Shown here: in pieces, positions 11,221-20,503 of the stretch
How the letters are laid out: every line of letters begins with the position of its first letter
Position numbering within the stretch: the stretch's first letter is position 1
Assembly: GCF_003054445.1 (NCBI RefSeq)
Contig: NC_042506.1
Location: 2,735,501-2,799,500 of the forward strand
Source of the DNA: Pichia kudriavzevii
Lineage: Eukaryota > Ascomycota > Pichiomycetes > Pichiales > Pichiaceae
Length of the DNA: 64,000 nt
Reading direction: 5' to 3'
Program-made: the position numbers and the translations under genes
The notes under the pieces: model-generated
Database searches by the model: none
Seen by the model: the letters and a program-made list of their open reading frames with translations, nothing else
What the model was told of the DNA's origin: nothing

Positions 11221-12510
11221 ATGAGTGAATACGAGCAACCAGAGGAAGACGTTGTTATTAATGAGGAAGAAGTTGCAGAGGTTATCGACGATGCGACTCT
11301 GGATCAAGATGAACCAATGGAAGAAGATATTAATGTTGAAGATGAAATTGAAATGAACGGTTTTGATGAAGAAGCATTACAAGGTAACGGAATCAAGATC
11401 AACGAAGATGGTAATATTGAAATTGACATGTCCAACAATTCGCAGTCATATTTTGAAGATCATCAAGATTCTATTTTCACGGTTTCGACACATCCAACTT
11501 TACCAATTGCATTTACAGGTGGTGGGGACAATGTTGGTTATTTATGGACAACACATTCAACCCCTGCAAAGACTATAACTAAACTTGTCGGGTATGGCGA
11601 AAGTGTCATTGCGTCTCAATTTACACATGATGGGTCATACCTTGTTACTGGTGACATGAGCGGGAAAATTATAGTCTTTAAATCGACAAAGAAAGGCCAA
11701 CTGTGGGAAAAATTTGATCGAGTTATTGAAGATGTTGATGAGGTTATGTGGATCAAGGCGCATCCTAAGGAAAACATATTTGCATTTGGTGGAATTGATG
11801 GTTCGGTTTCGGTCTACTCGATTGAACCGAACCTGGAATTGATTTTTTCGGGCTATTCACATTCCACTGAGTGTACAAATGGTGAATTCTACCAGACAAA
11901 TAACTTGGACGAACTAAAACTCATTTCAATTAGTGAGGATGGATCTATCATTGGTTGGAACTGTTATACACAGCAAACCGAATTCAAATTTGATTCGACC
12001 AATATGAAAGGTTTATCGCCACCATGGGTTACAATTTCTTCGAACATCAACTCAAAAGCCGTTGCAATTGGATCTAGAGATTCGCAGATTGCAATTATAA
12101 ACACTGAAAATGGATCGATGTTGACCATGTTCACCGCAATGGAGCAAAAGGACGATTCTGATATCTACGATTCATCAATCGAGGCCATTGCATGGTGTGA
12201 TGTCTTGAACATCATGGTTGTTGGGTTTGTGTCTGGTGATTTGATGATTTTCGATACAAATACATGGAAAGTCAGGAAAACTTTAAAGTGTGGTGATGCA
12301 GTCACGAAAATTCAATTTTTAGAGAAGTCCCCTGTTTTCCTTGTGTCCTCTATGGATGGTAAGATCTACAAATTTGATGTTAGAACTGGAGAGTTACTAC
12401 ATGAATGTGTTGGACACCATATGGGTATCCTTGATTTTAGTATTGACTGTTCGAAGGAGAGAGTGGTTTCTGCTGGTGATGATGGTGTTTCGTTGGTATT
12501 TAAATATTAG
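11221..12510 (+). CDS. SQT1: WD40 chaperone of ribosomal protein uL16 (Rpl10)
   Basis: Sqt1 captures newly made Rpl10 (uL16) in the cytosol and helps deliver it to the late 60S particle. The 429-residue product has a very acidic N-terminus (about residues 1-60, Glu/Asp-rich) and then a WD40 propeller with degenerate repeats (QDSIFTVSTHPTLPIAFTGG, VTGDMSGKIIVF, ISEDGSIIGWN, FVSGDLMIFD). The acidic propeller surface is what binds the basic Rpl10 N-terminus in the known protein. Length matches S. cerevisiae (431). Its upstream region carries several T-runs (11101-11157). It converges on RIB5 with 34 bp between stops. Confidence 0.9.
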   Translation: MSEYEQPEEDVVINEEEVAEVIDDATLDQDEPMEEDINVEDEIEMNGFDEEALQGNGIKINEDGNIEIDMSNNSQSYFEDHQDSIFTVSTHPTLPIAFTGGGDNVGYLWTTHSTPAKTITKLVGYGESVIASQFTHDGSYLVTGDMSGKIIVFKSTKKGQLWEKFDRVIEDVDEVMWIKAHPKENIFAFGGIDGSVSVYSIEPNLELIFSGYSHSTECTNGEFYQTNNLDELKLISISEDGSIIGWNCYTQQTEFKFDSTNMKGLSPPWVTISSNINSKAVAIGSRDSQIAIINTENGSMLTMFTAMEQKDDSDIYDSSIEAIAWCDVLNIMVVGFVSGDLMIFDTNTWKVRKTLKCGDAVTKIQFLEKSPVFLVSSMDGKIYKFDVRTGELLHECVGHHMGILDFSIDCSKERVVSAGDDGVSLVFKY

Positions 12511-12544
12511 CCAATACGACTATATACTCTAATATCCTGTAAGT

Positions 12545-13252
12545 TTATAAATTTTTCATTTTTGATTCGATAACTCTATCAATATATGCCTTTAATGGTG
12601 TCTGTACTTGATCGTTACTTAGTTGGTTGTTGATGATGAGTTCGACTTGTTTGGCAATGAGTTTACCTGTCACATCGACCTCAATATTGACCCAGTCGCC
12701 CTTTGACTTTAACGGCATGATCACCTTGGATTGGGTGTACGCCACCATCATAATCTGGAAGGTCTTGAGCTCATAGTCGACGTTAATGACAGTCAAAGAG
12801 GTACCGTCGATACAAATGAAACCCTTGTGGACAATGTAATTAATGAATTCCTCGTCTCTTAGTTTAAACGTGTATATCGTCGAATTGCTCTCTCTTGACT
12901 GGTCTACAATTTGGGCAATAGTGTCAACATGCCCCTGGACCATGTGACCCCCAAACCTAACATCACCGGAAATGGCTCTCTCCAAATTCACCTTGGAACC
13001 TTCCCGTAGAGCCCCTAAATTGGTCCTCTTCAACGTCTCCTGCGAGATGCCCACTTTGAATGTGTCCGTATCGAACTCTGTCACCGTTAGACACGTGCCG
13101 TTCACAGCTATGGAGTCGCCCAAATGACAGTCTCCTAAAATAGAGGAGGCGTCCTTGATAGTCAACGAGACCCCGTTTCCCCCAGAGAGGGAAGTGTCAT
13201 GCGTAGCATACTCAGCCACTGTCCCCATGCACTCAACTATCCCCGTAAACAT
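12545..13252 (-). CDS. RIB5: Riboflavin synthase
   Basis: This enzyme carries out the last step of riboflavin synthesis, dismutating two 6,7-dimethyl-8-ribityllumazine molecules. The 235-residue protein has two tandem lumazine-binding domains. The first begins MFTGIVECMGTVAEY, with VNGTCLTVTEFD and HMVQGHVDTIAQI; the second has FICIDGTSLTVINVD in the matching place. Family length is 238 in S. cerevisiae. The ATG at 13252 begins with the conserved MFTGIVE. Product is cytosolic. Confidence 0.97.
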   Translation of the reverse strand: MFTGIVECMGTVAEYATHDTSLSGGNGVSLTIKDASSILGDCHLGDSIAVNGTCLTVTEFDTDTFKVGISQETLKRTNLGALREGSKVNLERAISGDVRFGGHMVQGHVDTIAQIVDQSRESNSTIYTFKLRDEEFINYIVHKGFICIDGTSLTVINVDYELKTFQIMMVAYTQSKVIMPLKSKGDWVNIEVDVTGKLIAKQVELIINNQLSNDQVQTPLKAYIDRVIESKMKNL

Positions 13253-14229
13253 AGTAGTAGGCTATAGGCTTTCTTCTCGTCATCACAGAGAAGCCATATA
13301 GAGACATATACATATTATTACATGGACTTCTAGGCTTACTTTCTCACATACTTTTCACGTACTTTCTCACATATTTACTAATACACAATTTTTACATTAT
13401 GTGCATTTGTAAATTGCAATGTAGGATTTTCCTCATTGACAAGGACAAACCCTCATTTGGGAGGAAAAGAAAAAATAACTTCTCCGTTTTTTTTTGTTTT
13501 TTTTCTCAGATGAGCCGCCACTGTTTTTTTTTTTTTGCATCCCCCTTTTTCCAATTTGTCATGACTATAAAAGCGCGAATCCCCCCCCCTTGTCTCCCGC
13601 TTCTTTCCTGCCATGCGAGATTGCTCATTCAATTTGCCCTTCTCTTGATGTGGCAATTTATCTCCAAAACTGACAGCTTAAGCTTCTTTCCAATGTTGGT
13701 TTCTGGTAAACGAATGCCATAGAGAAAGGCTGGAGATACAGAGACAGGCCTGTGGTTGTTTCCCACACGGGTTTGTTTTTGATTCTCCTCGACATGGTTT
13801 GTGTGCTGAATATATATAAATATTCATACACCTCTATCTAACTATCTATCTATAAAAAATCGCAATGTAGTAGCTATATTAACATTAACTATGACAATAA
13901 TAACAATAGCAATACTGAAAACAATGATGTTATTATTATTATCGTGGGCAATACCAAAAACCGAGGTCATTCAAAAGGGCGCACATTGGTGGAAAAACAA
14001 TACTTGCGCGGAAAAAAAAAAAAATAATATCTGCCAAATCCTAAACTGCAAATCATGGATTGCAATTCTCCGTTATCTATATAAGGCTAGGAGGTTGCCA
14101 ATCGGTATATAATAGTTGGGGGGGAGGAGGAGGAGGATTCTCTTTAGATTATCACTTGATACAAATCAATCGGTTATCTTTTATTGAAAAGTCAAGATAC
14201 AAACCAACCAACTCAACGAAAAACAAATT
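13253..14229. other. Intergenic: RIB5 / malate dehydrogenase divergent promoter region
   Basis: This 977 bp region separates two divergent genes. It has T-runs (13488-13503, 13525-13538), a TATAAAAG at about 13566, a run of nine C's at about 13581-13589, and ATCT/TATC direct repeats near 13839-13855. Near the right end is a run GGGGGGGAGGAGGAGGAGG at about 14118-14136. A 107-codon plus-strand frame (13399-13722) consists mostly of Phe/Cys from T-runs and is not credible. No RNA gene was recognised. Confidence 0.55.
14078..14085 (+). promoter_or_regulatory. TATA box of the malate dehydrogenase gene
   Basis: TATATAAG lies 145 bp upstream of the malate dehydrogenase ATG, a usual distance for a yeast TATA element. 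A second TATATAA is at about 14104-14110. Confidence 0.55.
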
Positions 14230-15258
14230 ATGTCCAATGTTAAAGTAGCCCTACTAGGTGCCGCTGGTGGTATCGGCCAACCACTTGCTCTATTACTTAA
14301 GCTTAATCCAAACATAACCCATTTGGCACTCTATGACGTTGTGCATGTTCCTGGAGTGGCTGCAGACCTACACCATATAGACACAGATGTAGTGATTACC
14401 CACCATTTGAAAGATGAAGACGGTACGGCCTTGGCAAACGCCCTCAAGGACGCTACGTTTGTTATTGTCCCCGCCGGTGTTCCGAGAAAGCCCGGCATGA
14501 CTAGAGGTGATTTGTTCACAATTAATGCCGGTATATGTGCCGAATTGGCTAATGCTATTAGTTTGAACGCTCCTAATGCATTCACCCTTGTCATTACCAA
14601 TCCGGTCAACTCGACCGTTCCTATATTTAAGGAAATATTTGCTAAAAATGAAGCCTTCAATCCAAGGAGACTGTTTGGTGTAACTGCTCTAGATCATGTT
14701 AGATCAAATACTTTTCTCTCGGAATTAATTGACGGTAAAAATCCCCAACATTTTGATGTCACTGTTGTTGGCGGACACTCTGGTAACTCAATTGTCCCCC
14801 TATTCTCCCTTGTTAAGGCTGCCGAAAATTTAGACGATGAAATTATAGATGCCTTGATTCATAGAGTTCAATACGGTGGAGATGAAGTAGTGGAAGCAAA
14901 GAGCGGTGCGGGCTCGGCAACTCTTTCAATGGCTTATGCCGCTAACAAGTTCTTCAATATATTGCTTAATGGATACTTGGGTTTGAAGAAGACAATGATT
15001 TCAAGTTATGTCTTTCTAGACGATTCAATCAACGGCGTCCCTCAATTAAAGGAAAATTTGTCTAAACTTTTGAAAGGTTCCGAGGTTGAGTTACCAACTT
15101 ATTTGGCTGTTCCAATGACCTATGGTAAAGAAGGTATTGAACAAGTCTTTTACGATTGGGTGTTTGAAATGTCACCAAAGGAAAAGGAAAACTTCATTAC
15201 AGCGATTGAATACATTGATCAAAATATTGAAAAAGGTCTGAATTTTATGGTACGTTAA
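14230..15258 (+). CDS. NAD-dependent malate dehydrogenase, cytosolic type
   Basis: The enzyme interconverts malate and oxaloacetate with NAD. The 342-residue protein begins directly with the Rossmann fold ([19 protein letters not shown]). It has the substrate-binding arginine loop [32 protein letters not shown] and the catalytic His in [11 protein letters not shown]. There is no N-terminal mitochondrial presequence, and the C-terminus is FMVR, not the SKL peroxisomal signal of S. cerevisiae Mdh3. It is therefore probably the cytosolic (Mdh2-type) isoform. Which paralog it is by descent cannot be told from this window. Confidence 0.93.
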   Translation: MSNVKVALLGAAGGIGQPLALLLKLNPNITHLALYDVVHVPGVAADLHHIDTDVVITHHLKDEDGTALANALKDATFVIVPAGVPRKPGMTRGDLFTINAGICAELANAISLNAPNAFTLVITNPVNSTVPIFKEIFAKNEAFNPRRLFGVTALDHVRSNTFLSELIDGKNPQHFDVTVVGGHSGNSIVPLFSLVKAAENLDDEIIDALIHRVQYGGDEVVEAKSGAGSATLSMAYAANKFFNILLNGYLGLKKTMISSYVFLDDSINGVPQLKENLSKLLKGSEVELPTYLAVPMTYGKEGIEQVFYDWVFEMSPKEKENFITAIEYIDQNIEKGLNFMVR

Positions 15259-15485
15259 CGTTGAATCTTTTCTACTGATTTTGCCGGCCTTCTTTGCCTC
15301 CTTTGATCCTACCGTCTGTTTTAATTATTATAATTGAACTATATATAAATATACCCAACTTTCTCAGATGGAAAATATCCCTCCATTTTACCCAATTTAT
15401 TCCAAGCCTTATTTATTTTGTTTTGTTTCATGTATTTACTTGTTTATGTACATATATTTATATGTATCTACTTACACTTAGATTT

Positions 15486-16223
15486 TTACTTCTCATACTG
15501 TTTGTCCAAAGCTTTGTAGAAAATAGCTAGGTTCCGTGAACTGCTTCTGTGGATAATACTAATGAACGCACCAACAAACGGTATAAATCCAATGCCCAAA
15601 TCGACAATGATATTCATCAACATCTTACCAACTTGGTTCAAACCAAGAAAGCCGTCGTGTACTTTGCGTATTTTCAACTTCTTCCCTTCAACTCCAACCT
15701 TATAACCCAATCCGACAGTTAGCATACAGTAGAAAATCCATAAGTTAATTGCAAAAACCACATAATTCCCAATGACTGGCACAATTTGCATGAACGGCGC
15801 AAAACCAACACCTATCCTTCTTGACTTGTGGACAACTTCTCCGGCATCGTCTCCAGTTTCTGGTTTAGGCGACACTTTCAAGGTACCCTTGTTGACTAGG
15901 TTCTCAGCAACATACTCCTCCTCGATAACTTTGACCGTCTTTGTGCCAAACACATTGTTCAATAGTTTGGAGGCTCGCATACCGAAGACAGACTCGTCCA
16001 TCCAATAGCATGTACTCCGAATGCTCTCAATCAACGGTATCAAATCGCTTGGTGTCTTTGGAGGCGGTGTTCTAGGTTTCATCTTCGCCTTCCCGTTTCC
16101 TGTTTCTTGGACTTCAAAATACGGGTCATATGCATCTTCATTGGTGAACCTGAACAGTTTGGGCCGAGTAGTGCCAAACACCTTCAACAGTATAATCTTC
16201 ACTCCTTGGTCGATTAGAAACAT
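15486..16223 (-). CDS. DUF4112 membrane protein
   Basis: The 245-residue protein has a soluble N-terminal half with a proline-rich patch (KPRTPPPKTP). A DUF4112-type membrane domain follows from about residue 70 to the end. Its hallmarks are MDESVFGMRAS, GFAPFMQIVPVIGNYVVFAINL (helix 1) and MNIIVDLGIGFIPFVGAFI (helix 2), then the family-typical RSSSRNLAIFYKAL. Members are small fungal and bacterial membrane proteins without an assigned activity. S. cerevisiae has one such protein, which I believe is YLR326W. ATG at 16223. Its function is unknown. Confidence 0.8.
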   Translation of the reverse strand: MFLIDQGVKIILLKVFGTTRPKLFRFTNEDAYDPYFEVQETGNGKAKMKPRTPPPKTPSDLIPLIESIRSTCYWMDESVFGMRASKLLNNVFGTKTVKVIEEEYVAENLVNKGTLKVSPKPETGDDAGEVVHKSRRIGVGFAPFMQIVPVIGNYVVFAINLWIFYCMLTVGLGYKVGVEGKKLKIRKVHDGFLGLNQVGKMLMNIIVDLGIGFIPFVGAFISIIHRSSSRNLAIFYKALDKQYEK

Positions 16224-16602
16224 GCTTATATGTTTGCCGGTATTCTTAAAGTGTATACTGGAGCCCTTTTAATCACATTTTTTTTTACTTGTCAGTCTCC
16301 ATACGGAGTTTAATGTCCTTATATCGATCTTCATCAGCTCCAACGGGACAGGAATCAATAACCTTCCTTGCCTGTCCCAAAAAGAATGAATTTTTTTTCA
16401 AAAGCTTTACGATGCATACCACAAAAGGAAGATTATTTCCACATGTTCCAGAAGTGTGCGGAGATACAAAGGGTTCATGAAAACGTGAATCTTCTAAAAA
16501 CTTAGCACAACAATAAAAATCTACAATGTTACAGTAAGTATTATTTTCTTTTTGTCGACAGACTCCAACGGTTAGATTTCCAAGTATTCAATCCAATGTA
16601 TT
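16224..16602. other. Intergenic: between U3 snoRNA 3' end and DUF4112 gene start
   Basis: This 379 bp stretch is downstream of U3 and upstream of the DUF4112 gene, all on the minus strand. It contains T/A runs (16276-16287, 16391-16400) and no ORF or RNA I can support. U3 3'-end processing signals would lie in its right-hand end. Confidence 0.5.
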
Positions 16603-16934
16603 ACTTGTCAGACAGCCATCCACTCCCATCTTAGAACATCACTTCCGAAGAAGTACACATTCCAAGATAAAGATCATCGCTCCTTTATTTGCCTAATGAA
16701 AAAAGGAATAAAAAGTGAAATGGGGGTCGTAGAATATCCAGATGACTAGATTGCTGAGAATCGTAGACAAAGCTGTAATGATAAACTACTGAACAGCCTT
16801 TATGGGGCCATCCGTTATTTCTCACTTTAAAGGGGTGGAGGTTCTATCTCATCAACCAAGTTGGTGTTAGTGGCTCTTGAGAAGAGTCAAAAAGAGACGA
16901 ATCCTATAGAAATGATCCTATGAAGTACGTCGAC
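16603..16934 (-). ncRNA. SNR17: U3 small nucleolar RNA (intronless gene)
   Basis: U3 guides early pre-rRNA cleavages of the SSU processome in the nucleolus. Read on the minus strand from 16934, the sequence begins GTCGACGTACTTCATAGG and continues GATCATTTCTATAGGA, as I remember the 5' domain of S. cerevisiae U3. The conserved parts then follow in order: a GACTCTTC...AAGAGCC hairpin, box C' GGTTGATGAG (16849-16858), a box B-like GTGAGAAA, box C GCGATGATCT, and box D in GTCTGACAAGT at the 3' end (16603-16613). Total length is 332 nt (S. cerevisiae 333). In S. cerevisiae both U3 genes have an intron within the TACTTCA segment; here TACTTCATAGG is continuous, so the gene has none. A TATAAAA lies about 65 bp upstream. 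Confidence 0.95.
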
Positions 16935-16997
16935 ACCGAAAGGAAAGAAGAAAAAAGGGACATTATCCGGAACTACAGAAGGTGGCGGCAGGCTCCC

Positions 16998-17004
16998 TTT
17001 TATA
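16998..17004 (-). promoter_or_regulatory. TATA box of the U3 gene
   Basis: TATAAAA on the minus strand lies 64-70 bp upstream of the inferred U3 5' end at 16934, fitting a polymerase II snoRNA promoter. The surrounding 16935-17349 (415 bp) is the RPL25 3' flank plus U3 promoter and shows nothing else I recognise. Confidence 0.55.
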
Positions 17005-17349
17005 CTTAGAATTTTTTTATGTAAAAATTATAGAGAGATGAGAAAAATAAATGAGAAAAATAAATTTTGACTGCAGAAAGGGTTTTTTCGTCCAAGGCAG
17101 GGTTACAGTCCATCAATATGAGTTTCATTACATTTGCGTAAACCTGGAGTTATACACGGTAGGCATATGCAAAGCTTGTCCGCTTCTACATTCTAGCTGT
17201 ACCTGTGCTTGAACTTACACTCATACTTGCAGTTAGTCGTTCAGAAATTTCAATCAGTTAACCCAATTAATTTAAAAGATACACCGATATAAAGAAAAAA
17301 AAAGTTATTAGAATTAGAGATATAGATGGGTAATTACACGTCTAAACCA

Positions 17350-17778
17350 TTAGATGTAACCAATCTTGTTAGCAATGTCTAAAGCATCGTAGTCTGCAGT
17401 CAATCTGACGTAAGCCTTCTTGGTACCGTTTGGTCTGATCAAGGTGTTGACCTTAGCAACTTCGACTTCGTACAATTCCTTGACAGCTTGCTTGATTTGG
17501 TACTTGTTAGCCTTAAGGTCGACTTGGAAGACTAAGGTGTTACCATCTTCAACCTTCTTGGTTGCGGATTCAGAAGTGATTGGAGATTGGATGACCTTGT
17601 ATGCGTCCAATCTGTTGTAGTGAGGAACAGCCTTGGTGTACTTTGGAGATCTTGCTAACTTAAGAGTCTTTGGTAATCTGAAAGTGGTGGAGGTTCTGAC
17701 CTTGACGGCCTTGGAGGAGTTTGCACCCTTTAATGCGGATTTCTTTGCAGATTGTGCCTTTACGGTAGAAGAAGCCAT
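17350..17778 (-). CDS. RPL25: 60S ribosomal protein uL23
   Basis: This 142-residue protein of the large subunit sits at the peptide exit tunnel and binds 25S rRNA domain III. The basic N-terminal extension (about residues 1-60) has the eukaryotic/yeast tail with [22 protein letters not shown]. The conserved uL23 core follows ([51 protein letters not shown]) and ends in IANKIGYI. Codon use is strongly biased (AAG, GGT, GTC), as in highly expressed genes. Unlike S. cerevisiae RPL25 there is no intron in the reading frame. U3 lies 3' of it on the same strand. Confidence 0.97.
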   Translation of the reverse strand: MASSTVKAQSAKKSALKGANSSKAVKVRTSTTFRLPKTLKLARSPKYTKAVPHYNRLDAYKVIQSPITSESATKKVEDGNTLVFQVDLKANKYQIKQAVKELYEVEVAKVNTLIRPNGTKKAYVRLTADYDALDIANKIGYI

Positions 17779-18216
17779 TGTAAGTAGTCTGTCTGTTGTT
17801 GGGAGAGAAAAACAAATGAAAGGAGGACTATAGGGGAAATAGGAGAAGAAAATCTACAAGAACAAGTTCATACTTGCAATCTCCATCTGCTCCAACACTA
17901 AAAGGTGGAAAATTCATGAAAAAAAAAACAGATTGTAGAAACTGAGAAAATGCGTGTAAAATTCACAAGTGATGGCTCAGTGCGACAACTCAAAATGTAG
18001 TAAAACCCTTGATCTTTGCACGTGACCGTGAGCATTGAGCCCTTATGTTAGTTTAGATTGTATGAGAAGTGGCTCTTCTACCCTGGGTAAACCACCAACC
18101 TAGATCTGTTAGGATATCGCTGGCCATGAGTGCCACTCTTATCTGTGTATATGTATCTATCTATATACAGGTTTATAAATGAGCTATTAATGTAATCATA
18201 TTCAACATCCAGTCGC
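17779..18216. other. Intergenic: RPL25 upstream region
   Basis: This 438 bp region lies between RPL25 (start on its left) and the 3' end of MRPS18. It has a CACGTG at 18019-18024 in GCACGTGAC context, about 240 bp upstream of RPL25. This is a Cbf1-type core, and Cbf1 is reported at ribosomal-protein promoters in Candida albicans. That assignment is inference. No ORF or RNA was seen. Confidence 0.5.
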
Positions 18217-18822
18217 CTAGATCCTTCTTCTCGATGGTGCTCTGTTACCACCAAATGCAATTGGAGTAAGGTCGCTCAATCTGGTAATGAACGATCTGAT
18301 TCCGTTACCTTCTTTACCCTTGAGTGCATCGAAGAACGCCCTTCTTCCCTTACCAAAGCCTTTAACAACAACTTCTAACTTACCACTGCTTGATAGTAGC
18401 TTCTTCTCATCGATAGATTTGAAAATGTGCGACGAGAGCTGGAAACTTGCCTCATATTCACCTCTCTGTGCCTTTCTGAAACCTAGGTAACCAGTGGATT
18501 GGGAGATCACAATTTTCTCTGGCAATTGTAGGAAATACAAAACTTGTTCGTTGAATGTGGTATTTGGATTGTTTGCTGGCCAGTTCTTATCCATCTCAAC
18601 CTTGGTGAGAGTAATAAAAGTATTGTTTTTCTTGAAACTGCAATGAAGGACATGTTTGACTGTTTTGATGTCCTTCACCTGTTTTGCTTGCTTGGCTTCC
18701 TTGATTATCTTCTCTGGATTCTTGGAAGCATCTCCGAATGTGGTGATTTGTTTCACCACTCGGGATGTGGAAAATCCTCTAGTTGCATTACGTAAAAAGT
18801 TCATTTTTCCCAAGTAGCTCAT
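18217..18822 (-). CDS. MRPS18: Mitochondrial small-subunit ribosomal protein uS11m
   Basis: The product has 201 residues from ATG 18822 or 195 from ATG 18804 (MNFLRNATRGFSTSRVV, a good mitochondrial presequence). The C-terminal half is the uS11 domain: NTFITLTKVEM, STGYLGFRKAQRGEYEASFQLSSHIF, VVVKGFGKGRRAFFDALKGKEG, and the closing LTPIAFGGNRAPSRRRI typical of uS11. S. cerevisiae Mrps18 is 217 residues. The upstream TTG-initiated extension is ignored. It binds the platform of the mitochondrial small subunit. Confidence 0.92.
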   Translation of the reverse strand: MSYLGKMNFLRNATRGFSTSRVVKQITTFGDASKNPEKIIKEAKQAKQVKDIKTVKHVLHCSFKKNNTFITLTKVEMDKNWPANNPNTTFNEQVLYFLQLPEKIVISQSTGYLGFRKAQRGEYEASFQLSSHIFKSIDEKKLLSSSGKLEVVVKGFGKGRRAFFDALKGKEGNGIRSFITRLSDLTPIAFGGNRAPSRRRI

Positions 18823-19118
18823 ATGCAATAAAATGTTATCTATTGGACACCCTTGAACTTCCCTTCAAATGGATATTAGAGTATGTATATATATACGTAT
18901 ACAGCACCTCTGGCTTTTATGAATAGGTCAAGAATGAAGATGCAGTTTCCTAAAGAAACGTCCAAATTCATGTCGATTTTCCAGGAAATTCCAAATTTTC
19001 ACTCGCGGTGTACAGATTCTCCAACATTGAGAGACATGTTAATTGATGGGTCTCCTGTTGAACAGCTTCCGCCTTTGACATATCTTACACTGGCCTGGTG
19101 ATTCAATGACCATCCGCT

Positions 19119-20270
19119 ATGACGCTTGTGTATTTGGACATTTGCATTGCTGAGAAAGATATTGGCAGGGTTGTGGTGCAACTTTTCGAGGATGATGCAC
19201 CGTTGGCAAGCGAAAACTTTAGGAAATTATGTCAGGATAAAGAATACCAGAACACTTTCATGCACAAAATAATCAAAACTTTCATTATACAATGTGGTGA
19301 CACCAGCGTCAAAGATGAAGGTGAAAATGCACTGAAATATCCAGCTTTGCCATTAGGGTTGAATGGGAACGGCAAATCGATCTACAACAACCAATACTTT
19401 CAGGATGAAAACCTAATTGATATAGATAAACCGTTTCTACTATGTATGTCAAACTTCGGAGAGAAAAATCACAACAAATCACAGTTTTTTATTACTTTGG
19501 ATAAGGCAATCCATTTGAATGGTAAACATACCGTTTTTGGTATAGTCAAATATGGCAAATCCATAATTCGGGAGGTTGAAAATGTGGAAGTTTATTCAAA
19601 CAAGCAATCAGATTCGAATGCATGGGTCCCAACCACTAAGGTCGTTATAAATGATTGTGGAATATGGGAAGAGGGTGATCCCCTTCCTAACCATATTGCA
19701 TGTACTGACCAGATAGGTGGAGATATATACGAGGAGTATCCGGATGATAATGATATAGAAGGCTTGGATTTTGAGAATGCCGAACAATCGTACAAGGTCA
19801 CGTCCATAATAAAAGAGTCTGCTACCTTGTTACTAAAGCAAAAAAGATATGATGAGTCACTTTTGAAATTCAGGAAGGCCCTACGATACTGTAATGAGTT
19901 ACTGCCTGATGACGAATCAAACAAGGAGATGTTTGACAAATTCCAGGAACTAAAGAAAACAATATATCTAAATATGTCATTGGTTGCATTAAATAAGCAG
20001 GATTACAACCAATGCATTAACTACTGTGGGTTTCTTTTGCAAATGGAGTCCGTTAAACTTAGCGATGTTCAGGCGTCCAAGATCTTCTACAGGTTGGGGA
20101 AGTCCTATCATATGTTGAAGAAATACGATATTGCACTAGAAACGTTGAAGAAAGGAGCAATGATTGCACCTAACGATCCATCCATCAAACATGAATTGGA
20201 AACCGTCTCAAAGATTATTCAAGATACAAAAAAGGAGGAAAAGGCCAAGTTCGCCAAGTTCTTCAGTTAG
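19119..20270 (+). CDS. CPR7: Cyclophilin-40 type Hsp90 cochaperone
   Basis: The 383-residue protein has an N-terminal cyclophilin domain (about 1-180) and three C-terminal TPR units (about 225-370) for the Hsp90 C-terminal MEEVD motif. The cyclophilin domain is divergent (IIKTFIIQCGD, NKSQFFITLDKAIHLNGKHTVFG). The usual active-site arginine motif HRVIxxFM reads HKIIKTFI, so prolyl isomerase activity may be weak. The linker NDQIGGD(V/I)YEEYPDD is seen as TDQIGGDIYEEYPDD, which points to Cpr7 rather than Cpr6. The C-terminus AKFAKFFS fits the family. Start ATG 19119. Confidence 0.88.
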   Translation: MTLVYLDICIAEKDIGRVVVQLFEDDAPLASENFRKLCQDKEYQNTFMHKIIKTFIIQCGDTSVKDEGENALKYPALPLGLNGNGKSIYNNQYFQDENLIDIDKPFLLCMSNFGEKNHNKSQFFITLDKAIHLNGKHTVFGIVKYGKSIIREVENVEVYSNKQSDSNAWVPTTKVVINDCGIWEEGDPLPNHIACTDQIGGDIYEEYPDDNDIEGLDFENAEQSYKVTSIIKESATLLLKQKRYDESLLKFRKALRYCNELLPDDESNKEMFDKFQELKKTIYLNMSLVALNKQDYNQCINYCGFLLQMESVKLSDVQASKIFYRLGKSYHMLKKYDIALETLKKGAMIAPNDPSIKHELETVSKIIQDTKKEEKAKFAKFFS

Positions 20271-20503
20271 AGGCAGTCATCATTATTTATAGATTTGGGT
20301 ATATTTGTGGTGCTTCTTTCACCGTCATAAAAAAAATTATTCTTAAAACAAGTCAAAGAAAAACGTAGAAAGAGAATTCTCTCCCTGATTTTTTCTCTTT
20401 GATTTTTTTTTTTTTTTTCAATCCGCCAATCTCTTATCAGTCAAACTCGAGAGAATCCTTTTTCTACCCCACAGTTTTATATTAACTGCAGCAGTCGAAA
20501 GTC

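Noticed and set aside
13399-13722. 107-codon plus-strand ORF
   Set aside because: Composition is dominated by Phe, Cys and Ser from T-runs; it lies in a divergent promoter and shows no domain.
16529-16608. ATGTTACAG/GTAAGT considered as a tiny first exon with a 5' splice site on the plus strand
   Set aside because: The nearest acceptor gives an intron of about 28 nt, too short for yeast, and the region is the U3 3' flank on the other strand.
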